Origin: Virgibacillus sp. MSJ-26
GTDB taxonomy: Bacteria > Bacillota > Bacilli > Bacillales > Amphibacillaceae
DNA: 64,000 bases
Reading direction: 5' to 3'
Assembly: GCF_018918075.1 (NCBI RefSeq)
Contig: NZ_JAHLPW010000004.1
Span: 186,001-250,000 of the forward strand
Part shown: one piece after another, positions 51,851-59,470 of the stretch
How positions within the stretch are numbered: the first letter of the stretch is position 1
Layout: every line of letters starts with the position of its first letter
Program-made: the position numbers and the translations under genes
Notes under the pieces: generated by a model
Seen by the model: only the letters and a program-made list of their open reading frames with translations
What the model was told of the DNA's origin: nothing
The model's database searches: none

Positions 51851-52504
51851 TTAATTATTAACTTCCACTCCACCTAAAATGGTTAAACAGTTCATCTTCA
51901 ACACAACTTGTCGATCTTCTTCACTGCGAATACTAGTACTATCTTCCCAGCCTCCTAAAATCGGAAAACCTGAAAACTCAACATGGACATGTTCGGGTAC
52001 TATTATGCTTATTCCACCTAAAACTGTAGTTAAATCCATCGTCGCGCCTTCTTCTGGAATTGTGATATCACGAAGGTCAATTTCTGCACCGCCAAGTACC
52101 GTCATAATACTTCCACCTTGAAAGTTTTCTGAGCGACTCTTAATTTCAGCACCTGACAAGATCACTGACGTATTAAGCTCCTCATTTGTATGTGCTCTTT
52201 TCTCACGCTTTACTCGTGTAAACAATATAGAAAAACCTATAAAAATAAAAATGAGTGGCCATAAATAAGTAATTAAATTCACATCGAGTAATTGGTTAAG
52301 TAAAAGCAGTACACCGACAAACAGAAACAAGAGACTTGATGCTATCGACGTTCGATTAACTAATTGTATGATACCGATAAAAATAATGATGAGCGGCCAC
52401 CATGCAGACAGTATTTCTGGAAAATCAATAATATGAAACTCATGCAATAAAAAACCGATACCAAATGCTAAGAAAAACAACCCGATCCAAAACTTATTAG
52501 ACAT
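51851..52504 (-). CDS. LiaF-like membrane protein
   Basis: A 217-residue protein. Four short membrane helices in the first half (including DFPEILSAWWPLIIIFIGII and LITYLWPLIFIFIGFSILF) match the LiaI/LiaF transmembrane repeat, and the C-terminal part is a beta-helix-like domain with repeated GGAEI/GGISI/GGVEV turns typical of LiaF_C. In Bacillus LiaF senses cell-envelope stress with LiaRS; no liaRS is adjacent, so this may be a stand-alone paralogue. ATG follows AAAGGGAGGGAA. Confidence 0.85.
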   Translation of the reverse strand: MSNKFWIGLFFLAFGIGFLLHEFHIIDFPEILSAWWPLIIIFIGIIQLVNRTSIASSLLFLFVGVLLLLNQLLDVNLITYLWPLIFIFIGFSILFTRVKREKRAHTNEELNTSVILSGAEIKSRSENFQGGSIMTVLGGAEIDLRDITIPEEGATMDLTTVLGGISIIVPEHVHVEFSGFPILGGWEDSTSIRSEEDRQVVLKMNCLTILGGVEVNN

Positions 52505-52664
52505 CTATATTCCCTCCCTTTAAATAATACTGTTCAATGTATTTTTATATACGTATATTTCATCTAAGCAATAAATTGAGTAAACCAAGCAATATATTTT
52601 GCCCCTGGTATAAAAAATGACTGTGCCAGCAATGTACCTAACAGCCGTTCCAAGAGAAAGACTC

Positions 52665-53363
52665 TTAGTGTAGATAGCTCTCTACGTCATCAGATAAAAT
52701 TTCTTGTTCGTGAGGATACCAATACCACGTTTCTCCGTCATAGCTCATTTGAAAATAAAGAGCGACCGCCTCATTTGTATAAAAAACGAGCCAATATATT
52801 TCCGGATCGCCATTATCAATGTTAGGTTCAAATTCTATATTTTCTTCTCCCTCGTCTAACATTTCTAAAAACCGTGTTATCTCCGCCTCATCTGTTAATG
52901 ATTGAACGAGTTTTGGGTCCATATAACCCTCGTAGATTTCAACTTCAGTCAATGTGTCTCTGTTTACCTTTTCAAATTGCCAATTGTCTTCTAAACCATC
53001 TGCTTCGTATAACCGATAGCCATTGACCTGATCTTCATCTTTAATCGCAATCATACCTTCCTTACCGATGACATCATATACTGGTGTTCCTCTATTCCAA
53101 TATGCAGCATCTCCACTTTTCACTTGGTAATGTGGATCCGTCACATTTTCGGAGACTTTAAATTCAATTTTTGCTATCTCATCCCCTATATAACTTTCAT
53201 CTGCAATCGCAGCCGTATAAACAACCGAATACTGTTGGTCATCAATTTTAACAAAATCTACCCATTCAATGTCTATATGGGATTCTTCCGTCTCTGGCAG
53301 CCCTACAGATTGGCATGCTGTAAACGTTATGAGCAGTAAGATAGCCAAAAATAGTTTCCTCAT
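52665..53363 (-). CDS. predicted lipoprotein of unknown function
   Basis: A 232-residue lipoprotein with lipobox FTAC at Cys17, then an acidic beta-rich domain (YSVVYTAAIADESYIGDEIA, NGDPEIYWLVFYTNEAVALY). The start is ATG 53363 with AAGG before it; a longer frame from a TTG has no better site. No family recognised. It would sit on the outer face of the membrane. It lies next to the 20-bp tandem array. Confidence 0.78.
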   Translation of the reverse strand: MRKLFLAILLLITFTACQSVGLPETEESHIDIEWVDFVKIDDQQYSVVYTAAIADESYIGDEIAKIEFKVSENVTDPHYQVKSGDAAYWNRGTPVYDVIGKEGMIAIKDEDQVNGYRLYEADGLEDNWQFEKVNRDTLTEVEIYEGYMDPKLVQSLTDEAEITRFLEMLDEGEENIEFEPNIDNGDPEIYWLVFYTNEAVALYFQMSYDGETWYWYPHEQEILSDDVESYLH

Positions 53364-53520
53364 AGATAAACCTTCTCTCAACCGTACTGATCAATAAGCG
53401 ATAACCATCTGATGGAGGTATTTTTCTAGACGGTTAAAATTTATGTAGCTTAATTTTAACATAATATTCTAAAAACAAATAGGGAATTTGAAAATCCTTT
53501 GCGGGGCCACATTGATATCT

Positions 53521-53720
53521 GAAATGAAACGAAGGACTATAGACCGAAACGAAAGGCTATAGAACTGAACGAAGGACTATAGAATTGTTTGAGAGGCTAT
53601 AGAACCAAACGAAGGGCTATAGATTCGTTTGAGAGGCTATAGACTGAAACGAAGGGCTATAGAACCAAACGAGGGGCTATAGACCGAAACAAAGGGCTAT
53701 TGAAAAGTTTGATGGGCTTT
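53521..53720. repeat. 20-bp tandem array, ten units
   Basis: Ten units of exactly 20 bases, each close to AGACCGAAACGAAGGGCTAT. Eight positions are mostly constant (GGGCTATAGA), while the middle alternates between AAACGA-type and GTTTGA-type arms, so that neighbouring units such as CAAACGAA and TTCGTTTG can pair as hairpins with a GGGCTATAGA loop. The last unit lies inside the 3' end of the MerR-like gene and gives its stop codon. A degenerate relative (CTATGCG repeats) occurs near 56911-56941. Confidence 0.85.
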
Positions 53721-53957
53721 AATATCGGCGATTCCGTATCCTTGTTTGCGCAGTTCTTTTATTTTTTCTATTCTAGCCATTGTTTTTACTCTTGGGAATC
53801 GCCTTGTTAAATTTTCCTCTTCTTGTACAAAGGGAAGCATGCCTTCTTCTGTGTAATATTTTAGCGTACTGTATCTGGATCCTGTTAAGCGGACAAGCTC
53901 ACCAATTGTAACAAATTCTGATGCCATTATTTTTTCCATTGATCGTTGTCTAGACAT
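53697..53957 (-). CDS. MerR/HTH_17-like DNA-binding protein
   Basis: An 86-residue winged-helix protein: EFVTIGELVRLTGSRYSTLK then YYTEEGMLPF is the MerR helix-turn-helix and YGIADIKA ends the domain. There is no effector domain, so it is a minimal regulator. The last residues AHQTFQ and the stop come from the first unit of the tandem array, so the 3' end has been rebuilt. GGGGGGA precedes the ATG. It lies 24 bases after the gene for a GPP34-like protein, likely in one operon with it. Confidence 0.8.
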   Translation of the reverse strand: MSRQRSMEKIMASEFVTIGELVRLTGSRYSTLKYYTEEGMLPFVQEEENLTRRFPRVKTMARIEKIKELRKQGYGIADIKAHQTFQ

Positions 53958-53981
53958 GACAATCCCCCCCTTTGATTTATT

Positions 53982-54977
53982 TTATGACGTAGACAGTGGA
54001 TGTCTTCTAAATTGAACACCGTGAACAGGTATGCGATATTGTTTTGTGAATGGAACAACATCGTACCACGTGTTGTTAACTTGGATAATAGGTACGCCAC
54101 CTTCCCGAATAATCTGGTGAGGCACTCGATGCTTCGTTAATGCATTTATAACAGCATTTAAACGTGCATCCTTATTCGCAAAATACTCCTGCGTATCGAT
54201 AAAGACAGCTTCCGATCGTTGTAGTTCCGGGAATATGAAATTAACTCCTGTGCCTACTTGTGTTGACATGACTTCCTTTTTCTTTTTTAAAAAGCCCTTT
54301 ATTGATTTTTCTTTAAAGCTATGAATGTCTAACGAGAAAAGCTGCTTGGCTAGCGGTGAGTTGCTTTGCAGTTCTTGAAGTCGCTCAGAAACGCGGTTCA
54401 TTTCATGTTTTGAAAAAATTTCAGGGAAGAATCCACTCTCTTTTAATAACCATAGCATTGAAACAGCCTCATCAGTTATCGGGGCTTCTTCCAACACATC
54501 GGCGCGAAAACCTTCAAGGATTTTTGTGTATGCATCGGAATGGCTCCAATAAACATTTATTGAAATACCTGCTGTTTCAAACTCAAGGTCACAACTGCGC
54601 AGTGAAGGAATTTCTTCTAAAAGGAGTTCATTCTTCAACGGCTCGACAAATGCTTTTTCAACTTGTGCCAATTGATTCTTTGATAGGCTTTTTACATCTT
54701 CCAACCAGGCTGAAAACGACTTCTTCTCTCGCTCTTTCTTTCCTAACATGGCTGTAATTACATCATCTTGATATGCAGTTAAAGAGCCATCATCCTTCTT
54801 GCCTTCATAAACCCATTCGTCATTTTCCATTATAAAGTAATCATTTAAATAAAATTCCAAAATAACGGCTGCTGCCATACCTCGTAGGGAAGCACGCTTG
54901 GAATTTGGCATTTGTTTAACCTCTTGGTCGTTCAAAGCAATTAAACTGACATCTTGTGCTAAGCCTAAGTCTTTCAT
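53982..54977 (-). CDS. uncharacterised protein with a GPP34-like N-terminus
   Basis: A 331-residue soluble protein. The first 90 residues (GLAQDVSLIALNDQEV ... SLRGMAAAVILEFYLND) weakly resemble the GPP34/Golgi phosphoprotein 3 helical fold. The rest is helical with a C-terminal basic end GVQFRRHPLSTS and is not recognised. The start is ATG 54977 behind GGAGG; a TTG 15 bases upstream has no site. Cotranscribed with the MerR-like gene. Function unknown. Confidence 0.55.
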   Translation of the reverse strand: MKDLGLAQDVSLIALNDQEVKQMPNSKRASLRGMAAAVILEFYLNDYFIMENDEWVYEGKKDDGSLTAYQDDVITAMLGKKEREKKSFSAWLEDVKSLSKNQLAQVEKAFVEPLKNELLLEEIPSLRSCDLEFETAGISINVYWSHSDAYTKILEGFRADVLEEAPITDEAVSMLWLLKESGFFPEIFSKHEMNRVSERLQELQSNSPLAKQLFSLDIHSFKEKSIKGFLKKKKEVMSTQVGTGVNFIFPELQRSEAVFIDTQEYFANKDARLNAVINALTKHRVPHQIIREGGVPIIQVNNTWYDVVPFTKQYRIPVHGVQFRRHPLSTS

Positions 54978-55171
54978 ATCAAGTTCCTCCAATCATGGAA
55001 ATTTAAGTGTATATTATTTACTTATTACTTACTACTTACTACTTACGATTTAACTTAAGTTTAACAAATCCTAATTATTATGTAAACAATTTTCACAATC
55101 TTTTATTGAAATAAGTCTACACCTTTGTTTCCCACAAAATGCTAATCTGTAACCTTTTCAAATCTATTTTA

Positions 55172-55201
55172 TTGACTTTTTTTAAATAAATATTCTATGC
55201 T
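55172..55201 (+). promoter_or_regulatory. SigA-type promoter of folE
   Basis: TTGACT at 55172-55177, 18 bases, TATGCT at 55196-55201, about 80 bases upstream of the folE start. Confidence 0.65.
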
Positions 55202-55225
55202 TATGTGAAAGATAATATTAAGAAA

Positions 55226-55262
55226 GACATCGAGTGGACAAGCTAAGCTCGAATGTTTTTTT
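55226..55262 (+). terminator. terminator-like hairpin in the folE leader (possible attenuator)
   Basis: ACATCGAG near 55229 pairs with CTCGAATGT near 55247-55255 (one bulged T), followed by TTTTTTT. It lies between the promoter and the folE ribosome site, so transcripts must read through it. Suggests attenuation; no known riboswitch is recognised. Confidence 0.5.
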
Positions 55263-55284
55263 CATATAGAGAAGAGGTAGTTAG

Positions 55285-55923
55285 ATGAAAATAGTCAGTA
55301 ATCAATCACTTGATAAAAAAATAAGTGACTTATACGATAAATATTCAATTGATACAGAAGAAGAAAGACATAAAGCAGAGAACTTTATGAATGCAATTAC
55401 AGATCTTATCGAACTTTGTGGAGATGACTCAAGTCGTCAAGGATTTGATGACACACCGTATCGTGTGTTAAAAGCTCATCTTGAATACACAGCAGGTTAC
55501 CGAGAGGATCCAAAAGAACATCTGCGTAAATTCTTTGATGTAGATCATGACGAACTAATTGTAGTTAAAGATATTGAATTTAACTCACTTTGCGAGCATC
55601 ACTTTGCGCCATTTTTTGGAGTTGCACATGTCGGCTATATTCCTAATGGGAAGATTACAGGATTATCAAAAATCGGTCGGATGATCGATGGATATGCCGA
55701 GCGCTTTCAAGTACAAGAAAGACTGACAAATCAAATTGCTGACGCCATGCAGGAAATACTTGATCCCAAAGGCGTGATGGTCGTTGTCGAAGGAAAACAT
55801 ATGTGCATGTGTGGACGAGGCGTTAAGAAAAGAGATTCATCAACCACTACTTCAGCGTCACGTGGGATTTTCAAAAAGGATATAGCTCAACGTCAAGAAT
55901 TTTTATCATTAATTGAAAAGTAA
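55285..55923 (+). CDS. folE: GTP cyclohydrolase I (FolE)
   Basis: A 212-residue type IA GTP cyclohydrolase, which makes dihydroneopterin triphosphate for folate or other pterins. The zinc site is FNSLCEHHFAPFFG plus MCMCGRGVKKRDSSTTTSAS, and GLSKIGRMIDGYAERFQVQE is the substrate region. The N-terminus has about 30 extra residues. GAAGAGGTAG precedes the ATG. It is in front of a short-chain reductase, not other fol genes, suggesting a specialised reduced pterin. A terminator-like hairpin in the leader may control it. Confidence 0.95.
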   Translation: MKIVSNQSLDKKISDLYDKYSIDTEEERHKAENFMNAITDLIELCGDDSSRQGFDDTPYRVLKAHLEYTAGYREDPKEHLRKFFDVDHDELIVVKDIEFNSLCEHHFAPFFGVAHVGYIPNGKITGLSKIGRMIDGYAERFQVQERLTNQIADAMQEILDPKGVMVVVEGKHMCMCGRGVKKRDSSTTTSASRGIFKKDIAQRQEFLSLIEK

Positions 55924-55974
55924 ACCGTTTATAAACATACGGATCATGCAAGCTGAAGTAGGTAGGTGAATAGG

Positions 55975-56724
55975 ATGAGACATGCGATTATAACAGCAGG
56001 CTCAAAAGGACTGGGAAAACAAGTGACTGAACATTTCTTAAAGCATGACTGCTGTGTCACAGTAAATTATTACAGCGATACAGACAGAGTCGAATCGTTA
56101 AAAGAAGAATGGAAAGCTTACCAAGATAAGCTCCAATTTGTTCAGGGTGACGTTACAAAGAAAGAAGACATCGCAAAGATTGTTGAACATGCTAAGGAGA
56201 AATTTGGACGTGTTGATTATTTAATTAATAATGCAGGACCTTATGTTTTTGAAAAAAAGAAACTCGTTGAATATAGCGATGATGAATGGCAGGAAATGAT
56301 TGACGGCAACTTAACAGCTGTCTTCCAATTCGCGAAATTAGTCATTCCCATCATGCGAGAACAACATTTTGGCAGGATTATTAATTATGGTTTTCAAGAC
56401 GCGGAAAATGCTCCAGGTTGGATGTATCGATCTGCATATAGCGCTGCAAAAGTGGGCTTGGTTTCATTAACTCGCAGCATTGCCAAGGAAGAAGCTGAAA
56501 ATGGTATCACCGCCAATATGGTCTTACCCGGCGATATTACTGGGGATATGAAAGAAGCAAATATTAAAGTAGCCAAAACACTGAACGATCCCGATACACC
56601 TGTTGGACGCCCAGGCTCAGGGGAAGACTTGGCACGACTCATTGGCTTTTTGTGTCAAGATGACTCAGATATGATTACTGGTAGTGTCGTTTCTGCAGCT
56701 GGTGGAGTGCACGTTACAGACTAA
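55975..56724 (+). CDS. short-chain dehydrogenase/reductase (FabG/FolM-like)
   Basis: A 249-residue SDR. The NADP loop is ITAGSKGLGKQV, NNAGPYVF is the structural motif, and the catalytic Tyr-Lys pair lies in YRSAYSAAKVG; the usual Ser position is replaced by the FQDAENAPGW stretch, a possible deviation. The start is ATG 55975. Lying right after folE, it may be a pteridine reductase of the FolM type rather than a fatty-acid enzyme; that is inferred only from position. A clear terminator follows. Confidence 0.85.
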   Translation: MRHAIITAGSKGLGKQVTEHFLKHDCCVTVNYYSDTDRVESLKEEWKAYQDKLQFVQGDVTKKEDIAKIVEHAKEKFGRVDYLINNAGPYVFEKKKLVEYSDDEWQEMIDGNLTAVFQFAKLVIPIMREQHFGRIINYGFQDAENAPGWMYRSAYSAAKVGLVSLTRSIAKEEAENGITANMVLPGDITGDMKEANIKVAKTLNDPDTPVGRPGSGEDLARLIGFLCQDDSDMITGSVVSAAGGVHVTD

Positions 56725-56735
56725 ATATTATAAAC

Positions 56736-56778
56736 AAAAACCATGCTAGGGCTTCAGGGCTCATGCGCATGGTTTTTT
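56736..56778 (+). terminator. Rho-independent terminator after the folE-SDR pair
   Basis: AAAAACCATGC (56736-56746) pairs with GCATGGTTTTTT (56767-56778). Confidence 0.88.
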
Positions 56779-57008
56779 AGTGATTTTCTCCAGATTGCTA
56801 CTGCTCTCTCTTCTCAACAAATAATAAAATCAACGTTGCCAATGGACCTAACATTCATCTTTAACATGGCCGTTCCTGGCATAGTGCGTATCCATATGAG
56901 TGGATAAGTCTATGCGTCTTCGTTCCGTTCTATGCGCCTTCATATTCTTTTTTCTGAATAAGGGTTAACTTAATCCAAGCTATCCAATGCCTTTAATTTC
57001 ATACAAAA

Positions 57009-57566
57009 TTATAAGTCAAAACGATCTGTAATTAATTCAGCTACTTCCTGAGGTGTTAAATCGGTATTATTAATTCTTATGTAGTTTTCATGCTTAATTT
57101 CACCTTTATGGGAATTCAATCTATAATCTTTCATTGTCTTTAACAGTTCTTTTTCTGACCAATCTACATTTCTTTTAGTTGGTTTTTGCTCAAGTCGGTG
57201 TGGGCTTCTATTTCGCTTCAGTCTTTCATCCGTATCGGCTTCTAATTCTACAAAATAAACCATGGCGCCCTTGGATGCAAAGATCTCACATGTTTTATCT
57301 ACAAAATTCCAATCCTCTGACTGGTCAAAAGCCCATACATAAGTGAATATTAACCCTTCTTGCTCACTTTCAGCCATTGTCTTAAATATTTCCGTTCTAA
57401 ATAAAGTGGACAGTTGCCACATTTCTGGACTAAAATCGAATAGAGGTTCAAGTAATTCAATGGTCATATGGTTGTGAAATAATCTTAATCCAGTTGCTTT
57501 CGATAGTTCTTCTCCAACTGTCATTTTACCAACTGCTTGGGGGCCAAATATCAATACAAACTTCAT
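57009..57566 (-). CDS. P-loop NTPase / small-molecule kinase-like protein
   Basis: A 185-residue AAA-type kinase-like protein. Walker A is GPQAVGKMT near residue 7, and a DRFDL end and arginine-rich lid LKRNRSPHRLEQKPTKRN are visible, like the shikimate/chloramphenicol-kinase fold. Start ATG 57566 with GAGGTG upstream (an earlier ATG overlaps that site). Substrate unknown. Monocistronic. Confidence 0.82.
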   Translation of the reverse strand: MKFVLIFGPQAVGKMTVGEELSKATGLRLFHNHMTIELLEPLFDFSPEMWQLSTLFRTEIFKTMAESEQEGLIFTYVWAFDQSEDWNFVDKTCEIFASKGAMVYFVELEADTDERLKRNRSPHRLEQKPTKRNVDWSEKELLKTMKDYRLNSHKGEIKHENYIRINNTDLTPQEVAELITDRFDL

Positions 57567-57814
57567 AGAGCACCTCATTATTAATAGAGTATTTTAATTG
57601 TTTTTCATTCTGTCATAGATTAGCATCCGATTATATACTTTTTTAAATACCGCCATATAGATGATAAAGTTGAAACTTTTTTTAAAATTTTACGTAGATG
57701 AAAGGGGCATTAATTAAATATAAGTATCATACTTTTCGTTTATCAACACTTATTTCATGCTAAATTTTGCAGTTAAATGTAGCAATTGAATAATGACTTA
57801 GAAGCAAGGGATGA

Positions 57815-58351
57815 ATGTCGATGGAATTTTTTACGGTTTTGCCAATGTGGAATTATTCAAGCAAACAAATAACAATTACTGATTCGAAAAATGTGCAAGT
57901 GGGGTATATTCAGAGAAAGTATAAAAGTTTACGAGAAAATCTTATTCATTACTCTCCTTTATCATTATCTTTTTTAGAAACGATTCACATTGATGGCGAG
58001 GATAAAGATAATCGTTTAGAAATAAGAGAGCAATCTTTTAAGTCTAATCTCAAAAAGTTAAAATGGGATATATTTTTGAATGATCCTGCTAAAGAAAATA
58101 AGTTTCTGTTGGAAGATAAAACTAAAATCAGCACGAATCCACGTATGGCATATCACAAAAATAAGCAAAAATACGTATTTAAAAAAGATCCATTCAACCG
58201 AACGTGTGAAGTCACCTTAAATGATCACAGCTGTGTGACCATTAGGATAGATAAAAAAATCCCACCATCATTAAGAACTGTCATGGACACTGGTGACCTA
58301 ACAATTATTGAGTTGCTCGGGATTTATTATGTCATCAACCTAACTTATTAG
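57815..58351 (+). CDS. uncharacterised protein, possibly tubby-C-terminal-like (YxjI/LURP-one type)
   Basis: A 178-residue soluble protein with alternating beta strands (KQITITDSKNVQVGYIQRKY, KWDIFLNDPAKENKFLLEDK, TCEVTLNDHSCVTIRIDKKI), suggesting the tubby-like 12-stranded barrel, but similarity is weak by eye. It has a possible hydrophobic C-terminal tail (LTIIELLGIYYVINLTY). Start ATG 57815, with AAGGG just before. Function unknown. Confidence 0.5.
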   Translation: MSMEFFTVLPMWNYSSKQITITDSKNVQVGYIQRKYKSLRENLIHYSPLSLSFLETIHIDGEDKDNRLEIREQSFKSNLKKLKWDIFLNDPAKENKFLLEDKTKISTNPRMAYHKNKQKYVFKKDPFNRTCEVTLNDHSCVTIRIDKKIPPSLRTVMDTGDLTIIELLGIYYVINLTY

Positions 58352-58440
58352 TGTATTTCGGCACGATTATCTTAAAAACGAGGAACGTTCATCATTAATA
58401 ACTAAAAGGAGAGAAAATATCCAATTTTTATGTTCAAATA

Positions 58441-58476
58441 GATCTCCTTGATTAGACAAGCTCTAATCAATGGAGA
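58441..58476. repeat. long inverted repeat overlapping the end of a small gene
   Basis: ATCTCCTTGATTAGA and TCTAATCAATGGAGAT are nearly perfect complementary arms around CAAGC. The right arm contains the final codons and stop of the small minus-strand gene at 58467-58613. There is no T-run, so it is not a classic terminator; an mRNA 3' stabiliser is possible. Confidence 0.6.
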
Positions 58477-58613
58477 TATTGATTCATACTCCCTTGAACT
58501 GATTTCGGCAGAGACTGATAAAACTTACCCTTGTATTTAAGATCAGCTAGACCTGCGATAACTAACACAACTGCAATAAATATAAAAGGCATTTTACTCT
58601 TTTTATTACCCAT
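58467..58613 (-). CDS. small membrane protein of 48 residues
   Basis: The frame starts MGNKKSKMPFIFIAVVLVIA and continues GLADLKYKGKFYQSLPKSVQ to a short end. A single membrane helix follows a basic head, and the C-terminal part is polar. AAGGAGATATGTAA before the ATG is a strong ribosome site. It shares the MGNKK start with the small gene at 12021-12143, but the rest differs. Function unknown. Confidence 0.65.
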   Translation of the reverse strand: MGNKKSKMPFIFIAVVLVIAGLADLKYKGKFYQSLPKSVQGSMNQYLH

Positions 58614-58647
58614 TTACATATCTCCTTTGATTCGTAGTTTGTTTTTA

Positions 58648-59337
58648 TCATAATAAATCTATTGGAATGGACTGATCCAAGGCTATATACTCTTCATCCA
58701 CCAAACAATCATATGCTAAAATACGCACACCTTTTCGTTGCGCTTTAAGCAAAACCTCCGTAAATGCAGGATCCATTTCAGCATATGGAGTGAAAGTATG
58801 GCAACCTTTCATCTGAATGATAAACAAAACCGTTGCTGTGTACCCTTCATCAAGTGCGTCTATTAACTCTAAAACATGCTTTGTCCCTCTGGTTGTTGGT
58901 GCGTCAGGGAACATCGCGACGCCATTTTTCTCAAAGGTTACTCCTTTCACTTCAATGAAACCTTCTTCGCCCTGCTTTTCATAATAGAGATCAAAACGTG
59001 ATGAATTAAATGTTACTTCTCTTGTTAAATTACTAACAAAACCAAGCTCCGACACTCTTCCAGCTTGGATTGCTTCATAAGCCACTTTATTTGGTGCTTG
59101 GGAATCAATATTGACCCAACGCCCATGTTTAACCACTGCACTAATTGAGTACTTAGTCTTTCTATTTGGATTCTGAGACTTTTCCAGCAATACTTGCGCT
59201 TCCGGTAAAAGTAGTTCCTTTAAGCGTCCAGTATTTTTAATATGTACTTGTTCTTTGAATCCTTCGACCATCACTTCAGCGATGAATCGATTCACACGCC
59301 GAATAAATTTTCCATTAACAATATTTGTATACTTCAC
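58648..59337 (-). CDS. sfsA: DNA/RNA nuclease SfsA
   Basis: A 229-residue SfsA protein: KYTNIVNGKFIRRVNRFIAE at the start, HIKNTGRLKELLLPEAQVLL, YEKQGEEGFIEVKGVTFEKN (metal-binding E-x-K core) and FPDAPTTRGTKHVLELIDAL. SfsA proteins are nucleases once described as sugar-fermentation stimulators. The start is GTG 59337 (AGGTGA before it); a longer frame adds 15 residues that the family lacks. Monocistronic. Confidence 0.93.
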   Translation of the reverse strand: MKYTNIVNGKFIRRVNRFIAEVMVEGFKEQVHIKNTGRLKELLLPEAQVLLEKSQNPNRKTKYSISAVVKHGRWVNIDSQAPNKVAYEAIQAGRVSELGFVSNLTREVTFNSSRFDLYYEKQGEEGFIEVKGVTFEKNGVAMFPDAPTTRGTKHVLELIDALDEGYTATVLFIIQMKGCHTFTPYAEMDPAFTEVLLKAQRKGVRILAYDCLVDEEYIALDQSIPIDLL

Positions 59338-59470
59338 GGTATCACCTATCCACTTACGTTTATTGTACCTTCCATCCACCAAATCTTCCAGTTCATACTA
59401 TCTGGGTTAATGCACTATTTTTTAAAAGATGCATAGATTAACATAACGTTTACATTGGTGGTGTTTACAA

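Noticed and set aside
53521-53720. Possible CRISPR array
   Set aside because: Units are contiguous 20-mers with no unique spacers, and no cas genes are near.
54356-54757. 133-codon plus-strand frame opposite the GPP34-like gene
   Set aside because: No ribosome site or promoter, and the opposite frame has natural protein character and a GGAGG site.
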